Shown here piece by piece: positions 59,660 to 64,000 of a DNA stretch of 64,000 nt (its first letter is position 1; each line of letters begins with the position of its first letter). Source of the stretch: an uncultured Alphaproteobacteria bacterium (lineage in GTDB: Bacteria; Pseudomonadota; Alphaproteobacteria; UBA6615); assembly GCA_943787745.1 (NCBI GenBank), contig CALSNJ010000002.1, forward strand, positions 390,904 to 454,903. The letters run 5' to 3'. The notes beneath the pieces were generated by a model. That model was not told where the DNA came from and ran no database searches. It was given only the letters and a program-made list of their open reading frames with translations. Position numbers and translations under genes: made by a program.

Positions 59660-59998
59660 ATGTCTGAAAAACTTGACGAAAAGACACGTATCGAAATCCC
59701 GGCCGACAAGGTTGGGCATTATGACGTTCTGATCGACAATGAGACCACTCGGATCACGTTTCACCGTATTGAGCCAGGCGAAAACTCCGGCTGGCATCGA
59801 CATGAGCACAATTATGTTGGCTATCACTTCCAGTCGAGCGAGGTCGAAGTTGACCGCACCGATGGCAAGGACGGGGTGATGCGCTCTCAGGAAGGCGTGG
59901 CCACATTCTATGATGTCGGTGAAGGCTTCGAACACAATGTGACCGTGAAAGGGGACAGCGCGCTGGTCGCGCTGGAAATCGAGTACAAGAAACCCTGA
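59660..59998 (+). CDS. Small cupin-domain protein (second of a tandem pair)
   Basis: A 112-residue paralogue of the preceding gene, 12 bp downstream and surely co-transcribed. Motif 1 is GWHRHEHNYVGYHF with three histidines; motif 2 has EGFEHNVTVKGD. The metal-ligand set is slightly richer than in the first copy, so the two may have diverged in metal or ligand. Both are intact, which speaks for selection after duplication. No enzyme activity is claimed. Confidence 0.8.
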   Translation: MSEKLDEKTRIEIPADKVGHYDVLIDNETTRITFHRIEPGENSGWHRHEHNYVGYHFQSSEVEVDRTDGKDGVMRSQEGVATFYDVGEGFEHNVTVKGDSALVALEIEYKKP

Positions 59999-60181
59999 CC
60001 GGCGACGATTAAGCCCTTGTATTTCTTTACGGCGGCGGGTATCACCCGGCCCGTTACTGCATGGTGCAGAACATAAATCCACACGTAGACACGCGGCTTA
60101 CGGACAGACATCCCCGCAAGTCGATCCGGTGCCCCACACGGGGCGACAGTCTGCGGAGGTTCAACCGGTAAAGGAGAGACC
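59999..60181 (+). other. Leader region of rpsB-tsf
   Basis: The 183 bases before rpsB probably contain its promoter and an RNA leader. A possible -35/-10 pair is TTGTAT (60018-60023) and TATCAC (60041-60046), 17 bases apart. A hairpin GCCCC-ACAC-GGGGC lies at 60131-60144 near the AAGGAGAG ribosome site. S2 is known to regulate its own operon in other bacteria; whether this hairpin is the target is a guess. Confidence 0.35.
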
Positions 60182-61036
60182 ATGGCGGTCCCAACATTCA
60201 CGATGCGCCAGCTGCTCGAAGCTGGCGTTCACTTTGGTCATAATACGCGTCGCTGGAATCCCAAGATGGCTCCGTTCATCTTTGGTGTCCGTAACGGCAT
60301 TCACATCATCGATCTGCAGCAGACGGTCCCGATGCTCTACACGGCGCTGAACGCAGCGCGCAGTGTGGCATCCGAGGGCGGTCGCGTGCTGTTTGTCGGC
60401 ACCAAGCGGGCTGCCAGCGATATTGTCGCTGAATCTGCTCGCAAGTGTGGTCAGTACTACGTTAACCAGCGTTGGCTGGGCGGCATGTTGACCAACTGGA
60501 AGACGATCTCCCAGTCGATCAAGACCCTGAAAGAGCTGGATGACAAGCTCACGGGTGAGGCGCTTGAAGGTCTGACAAAGAAAGAAACCCTGCAGCTGAC
60601 TCGTCAGCGCGACAAGCTTGAAATGGCACTTGGTGGCATCAAGGAAATGGGCGGTCGCCCTGATCTCGTTGTGATCATCGATACCAACAAGGAAGATATC
60701 GCGATCAAGGAAGCCAAAAAGCTTGGTATTCCGGTCGTTGGTGTTGTCGATTCGAACTCGAACCCGACGGATATCGATATGCCGATTCCGGGCAATGACG
60801 ATGCCATGCGGGCGATCCAGTTGTACTGCGATCTGTTCGCTGGCGCGGTCATCGATGGATTGCAGCAGGATATGGTTGCATCGGGCGTTGATGTTGGCGC
60901 AGCAGAAGCTCCTCCGGTTGAGGCGCTCGACCAGGCTGCACCGGAACCGGCTGCCGCAGAAGTTGCCGCCAGCACACCTGAGGCCGCACCGGCTGAAGAG
61001 GCTGCTGCTCCGGAAACAACACCTGCAGCTAGTTAA
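60182..61036 (+). CDS. rpsB: Small ribosomal subunit protein uS2
   Basis: A 284-residue ribosomal protein. Typical N-terminus [24 protein letters not shown], the central [30 protein letters not shown] and [18 protein letters not shown] are present. The last 50 residues are an Ala/Glu/Pro-rich tail found in alphaproteobacterial S2 and likely disordered. It heads the rpsB-tsf-pyrH-frr-uppS translation and envelope cluster, in the usual order. Confidence 0.97.
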   Translation: MAVPTFTMRQLLEAGVHFGHNTRRWNPKMAPFIFGVRNGIHIIDLQQTVPMLYTALNAARSVASEGGRVLFVGTKRAASDIVAESARKCGQYYVNQRWLGGMLTNWKTISQSIKTLKELDDKLTGEALEGLTKKETLQLTRQRDKLEMALGGIKEMGGRPDLVVIIDTNKEDIAIKEAKKLGIPVVGVVDSNSNPTDIDMPIPGNDDAMRAIQLYCDLFAGAVIDGLQQDMVASGVDVGAAEAPPVEALDQAAPEPAAAEVAASTPEAAPAEEAAAPETTPAAS

Positions 61037-61081
61037 TTAGTTTCAATAGGTTAGAACCAGTAACGAAAGTGGAGTATCAGC

Positions 61082-62002
61082 ATGGCTGAGATCACTGCGG
61101 CTGCCGTCAAGGCGCTTCGTGAGCAATCCGGCGCAGGTATGATGGATTGCAAAGCTGCCCTCACCGAAAATGACGGTGACATGGAAGCTTCCATCGATTG
61201 GCTTCGGAAGAAAGGCCTGTCGGCAGCGGCCAAGAAGGCCGGTCGCGCGGCAGCAGAGGGACTTGTCGGCATGGCCGTTGATGGCAACACCGGCGCCCTT
61301 GTGGAAGTAAATGCGGAAACCGATTTTGTCGGACGGAATGAAACCTTTCAGCAGTTCGTGGCAAAAACAGCCAGTATCGCTCTTGTTCATGGTGCTGATG
61401 TCGACAGCCTGAAGGCTGCCGACTTTGAAGGCGCAACCAATGTGGAGCAGGCTGTTGTCGATTTGGTTGCTTTGATCGGTGAGAACATTGGCCTTCGTCG
61501 TTCAGTCCAGCTTTCTGTCGAAAACGGGACCGTTGCTGGCTACATCCACAATCAGGTGGCCCCGGGCATGGGTAAGATCGGCGTCCTCGTTGCGCTTGAA
61601 TCCACTGGTGACAAGGCGAAGCTTGATGAGCTTGGTCGCCAGCTTGCAATGCATGTTGCCGCAGCGCAGCCGCAATTCCTTGATGTCTCGTCCGTGGATG
61701 CCAGCGCGCTGGACCGTGAACGCGAAGTTCTGGCTGATCAGGCTCGTGCTTCAGGCAAGCCGGAAGAGATCGTCGACAAGATGGTCGAAGGCCGCCTGCG
61801 CAAGTATTACGAGGAAGTTGTTCTGCTCGAGCAGACCTACGTGATCGACGGTGAGAGCAAAGTTGGTAAGTTTGTCGAAGCCGCTGCCAAAGATATTGGT
61901 GCGCCGGTGACGATTGCTGGTTTTGAGCGATTTACGCTGGGTGAAGGCGTTGAGCGCAAGGAAGAAGACTTTGCGGATGAGGTTGCGAAACTCGCAGGCT
62001 AA
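61082..62002 (+). CDS. tsf: Elongation factor Ts
   Basis: A 306-residue nucleotide exchange factor that recharges EF-Tu with GTP. The N-terminal UBA-like domain has [19 protein letters not shown] and the core has the [14 protein letters not shown] segment that contacts EF-Tu. The C-terminal coiled part is standard. It lies 45 bp after rpsB and is likely on the same transcript. Confidence 0.97.
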   Translation: MAEITAAAVKALREQSGAGMMDCKAALTENDGDMEASIDWLRKKGLSAAAKKAGRAAAEGLVGMAVDGNTGALVEVNAETDFVGRNETFQQFVAKTASIALVHGADVDSLKAADFEGATNVEQAVVDLVALIGENIGLRRSVQLSVENGTVAGYIHNQVAPGMGKIGVLVALESTGDKAKLDELGRQLAMHVAAAQPQFLDVSSVDASALDREREVLADQARASGKPEEIVDKMVEGRLRKYYEEVVLLEQTYVIDGESKVGKFVEAAAKDIGAPVTIAGFERFTLGEGVERKEEDFADEVAKLAG

Positions 62003-62034
62003 ATTCGTATTCGACTGCGGGAGGCGGTCGTTTC

Positions 62035-62760
62035 ATGACAGATGATGGTAGCTTTAAACGAGTCCTTTTAAAGGTTTCTGGCGAAGTCCTCATGGGGGAG
62101 GCCGAGTTTGGGCTGGACCCTGAAACTGTCGACCGCATCGCAGCCGATATTGCACAGGTTCATGCCAGCGGCATCGAGCTTTGTCTTGTGGTTGGCGGCG
62201 GGAATATCTTTCGGGGTGTTTCGGTCGCGGCCAAGGGGATGGAGCGGGCAAGTGCCGACTATATGGGTATGCTCGGCACCGTCATGAACGCCCTTGCGCT
62301 GCAAAGTGCGCTGGAAGCGATTGATGTTCCGACACGCGTCCTTTCTGCAATCCCGATGTCGACGGTGTGTGAGCCTTACATTCGTCGTCGCGCGGTGCGC
62401 CATATGGAGAAGGGTCGGATCGTGATTTTCGCGGCCGGTACCGGCAATCCTTATTTTACAACGGACACCGCAGCAGCTTTGCGCGCATCGGAAATGGACT
62501 GTGATTGCCTGATGAAGGGCACAAAGGTCGATGGCGTCTATTCAGAGGATCCTGAAACGAATCCGGATGCCGAACGCTACGATTCTTTGACGCATTTCGA
62601 CGTTTTGCAGCGGGATCTGAAGGTCATGGATGCAGCGGCGATTACGCTGTGCCGAGAGAACAATATTCCGATTCTTGTGTTTTCCATCCAGAATGCCGGT
62701 GAAGTTCACCGTGTTTTGCACGGCGAAGGCCGTTTCACGATTGTCAGGGGAGAAGGTTAG
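62035..62760 (+). CDS. pyrH: UMP kinase
   Basis: A 241-residue hexameric UMP kinase of the amino-acid kinase fold, making UDP for nucleotide and envelope synthesis. Signatures: [14 protein letters not shown], the GGGNIFRGV loop, [17 protein letters not shown] and [16 protein letters not shown]. The stop overlaps the frr start by one base (TAGTG). Confidence 0.97.
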   Translation: MTDDGSFKRVLLKVSGEVLMGEAEFGLDPETVDRIAADIAQVHASGIELCLVVGGGNIFRGVSVAAKGMERASADYMGMLGTVMNALALQSALEAIDVPTRVLSAIPMSTVCEPYIRRRAVRHMEKGRIVIFAAGTGNPYFTTDTAAALRASEMDCDCLMKGTKVDGVYSEDPETNPDAERYDSLTHFDVLQRDLKVMDAAAITLCRENNIPILVFSIQNAGEVHRVLHGEGRFTIVRGEG

Positions 62761-63314
62761 TGTCTGCAGACGAAAACGATCTCAAGCGCCGTATGGAAGG
62801 CGCTCTCGATGCGCTGAAACGTGAATTTGTCGGTCTTCGGACCGGACGCGCGTCAACCAGCCTGCTCGAAAACATTCAGGTCGACGCCTATGGCTCGGCA
62901 ATGCCTCTCAATCAGGTGGCTTCGGTGAGTGTACCTGAGCCGCGTCTGCTGACGGTTCAGGTCTGGGACAATGGCAACGTCAAGGCGACAGAGAAGGCTA
63001 TTCAGGATGCCGAACTGGGCCTCAATCCGCAAACCGAAGGCAATTTGATCCGCGTTCCGATTCCCGAGTTGAGTGAGGAACGACGCGAGGAGATGGCCAA
63101 AGTTGCAGCCAAATATGCAGAGCAGGGCCGTATTGCGGTTCGCAATGTCCGCCGTGACGGAATGGATTCTCTCAAGAAGCTTGAGAAAGATGGCGACATC
63201 TCACAGGACGAACAGCACGCGCGCGGCGATGATATTCAGAAAATGACCGATGCTTACATCAAGCAGGTCGACGAACTGCTCGAAACGAAAGAGCAGGAGA
63301 TCATGCAGGTCTGA
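62760..63314 (+). CDS. frr: Ribosome recycling factor
   Basis: A 184-residue factor that splits post-termination ribosomes with EF-G. The GTG start at 62760 overlaps the pyrH stop. Family marks: [32 protein letters not shown] and the helical [26 protein letters not shown]. Length is normal. Confidence 0.97.
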   Translation: MSADENDLKRRMEGALDALKREFVGLRTGRASTSLLENIQVDAYGSAMPLNQVASVSVPEPRLLTVQVWDNGNVKATEKAIQDAELGLNPQTEGNLIRVPIPELSEERREEMAKVAAKYAEQGRIAVRNVRRDGMDSLKKLEKDGDISQDEQHARGDDIQKMTDAYIKQVDELLETKEQEIMQV

Positions 63315-63319
63315 GTGCT

Positions 63320-64000
63320 ATGGCCAGCGATGCAGATGAGACGAGCCTGGTCCCTCAGCATGTTGCCATCATTATGGATGGCAATGGTCGATGGGCGCGC
63401 GCACGCGGTCTGCCGCGTACGGCAGGGCATAAAAAGGGCGCTGAGGCTGTTCAGCGCACTCTTGAGGCCGCTAGAGATCTCGGGGTCAGGTATCTGACGC
63501 TTTTCGGGTTTAGTTCGGAGAACTGGAATCGTCCCGAAGGAGAGGTGTTCGACCTGATGGGGCTTCTTCGTCGATACCTCCAATCCGAAACGTCTGCCTT
63601 ACACCACAAAAACATCCGCATTCGTGTTGTCGGCGACCGAAGTCGTTTTTCGGATGACATCGTTTCTCTCATTACCAACGCCGAGAAAATGACTGCCGGT
63701 AACGACGGTCTCAATCTCACCGCAGCGCTGAGCTATGGCGGTCGACAGGATATTACAACGGCGGCGCGCACAATCGCGGCGAAAGCAGTGGCAGGGGAGC
63801 TTGATCCAGATTCCATTGATGAGGATATTTTCGGGCAGCATCTGTGGACCCATGATCTGCCCGATCCCGACCTGTTAATCCGCACGAGTAATGAACAACG
63901 GATCAGCAACTTTCTGCTTTGGCAGTGTGCCTATAGCGAACTCGTGTTTTCTGATGTGTATTGGCCGGAGTTTGGTCGGGAAGGTCTCGAGCAGGCCATT
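63320..64000 (+). CDS. uppS: Undecaprenyl-diphosphate synthase, C-terminally cut by window end
   Basis: The first 227 codons of a cis-prenyltransferase that makes the C55 lipid carrier for peptidoglycan. ATG 63320 starts MASDADETSLVPQHVAIIMDGNGRWA, with the catalytic Asp in IIMDGNGRWA. The TLFGFSSENWNRP and YGGRQDI motifs follow. The last conserved motif reads RTSNEQRISNFLLWQ, where most family members have RT(S/G)GE; the Gly to Asn change is unusual. The reading frame is open to the edge at 64000. Confidence 0.95.
   Translation, partial: MASDADETSLVPQHVAIIMDGNGRWARARGLPRTAGHKKGAEAVQRTLEAARDLGVRYLTLFGFSSENWNRPEGEVFDLMGLLRRYLQSETSALHHKNIRIRVVGDRSRFSDDIVSLITNAEKMTAGNDGLNLTAALSYGGRQDITTAARTIAAKAVAGELDPDSIDEDIFGQHLWTHDLPDPDLLIRTSNEQRISNFLLWQCAYSELVFSDVYWPEFGREGLEQAI

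Overview
The window reads as one continuous stretch of an alphaproteobacterial chromosome, most like a free-living, moderately GC-rich member of the Rhodospirillales or a neighbouring order. This is inferred from gene content and order: tRNA-Leu-tig-clpP-clpX-lon-hup, a complete 14-gene nuo operon followed by birA-coaX-rnj-mce-DUF1467, a short prolyl-tRNA synthetase, lolC-lolD-dnaE, and rpsB-tsf-pyrH-frr-uppS. There are no insertion sequences, phage genes, rRNA genes or CRISPR arrays. Four tRNA genes are present (His-GTG, Leu-TAG, Val-TAC, Asp-GTC), each with an encoded CCA.

Layout. 1-10 kb is mixed: the end of a pentapeptide-repeat gene, a DUF3237 protein, a lone Lrp/AsnC ligand-binding domain, an RhlE-type RNA helicase, a TPR/O-GlcNAc-transferase-like protein, a frameshifted alpha/beta hydrolase, a lipoprotein, parE, and a translationally linked trio (YciA-like thioesterase, secreted protein, tandem DUF427). 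A REP-like palindrome and a terminator close this part. 10-16 kb holds glnBA behind a sigma-54-type promoter, an aspartate-type aminotransferase, and a divergent paralogue-like protein that has lost the PLP lysine and carries a long acidic tail. It then holds tRNA-His and a 107-residue protein built of four SDExLD/Cys-pair repeats. 16-24.8 kb is nnr, tRNA-Leu and the protein quality-control cluster. 25-28.7 kb holds three accessory metabolic genes between tRNA-Val and tRNA-Asp. 29-43 kb is the complex I operon, with most junctions overlapping or nearly so. 43-47 kb is birA, coaX, rnj, mce and DUF1467. 47-52.3 kb is an accessory block (chromate transporter, 3-methyladenine glycosylase, AzgA-type purine permease, secreted protein, membrane class III cyclase). 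52.3-64 kb is proS, lolCD, dnaE, two tandem cupins and the rpsB-tsf-pyrH-frr-uppS cluster, cut by the window end.

Two things stand out. First, the small repeat protein at 15619-15942 has its own strong terminator and no recognisable partner; it could be a multi-core modified-peptide precursor or a metal-binding repeat protein. Second, three genes (a hydrolase, clpX and nuoM) each carry a single-base indel at or next to a short base run. Because clpX and nuoM are core genes, sequencing or assembly error is the simplest explanation, and each is annotated as one gene across the shift. All names rest on motifs and family knowledge read by eye; no database search was run.
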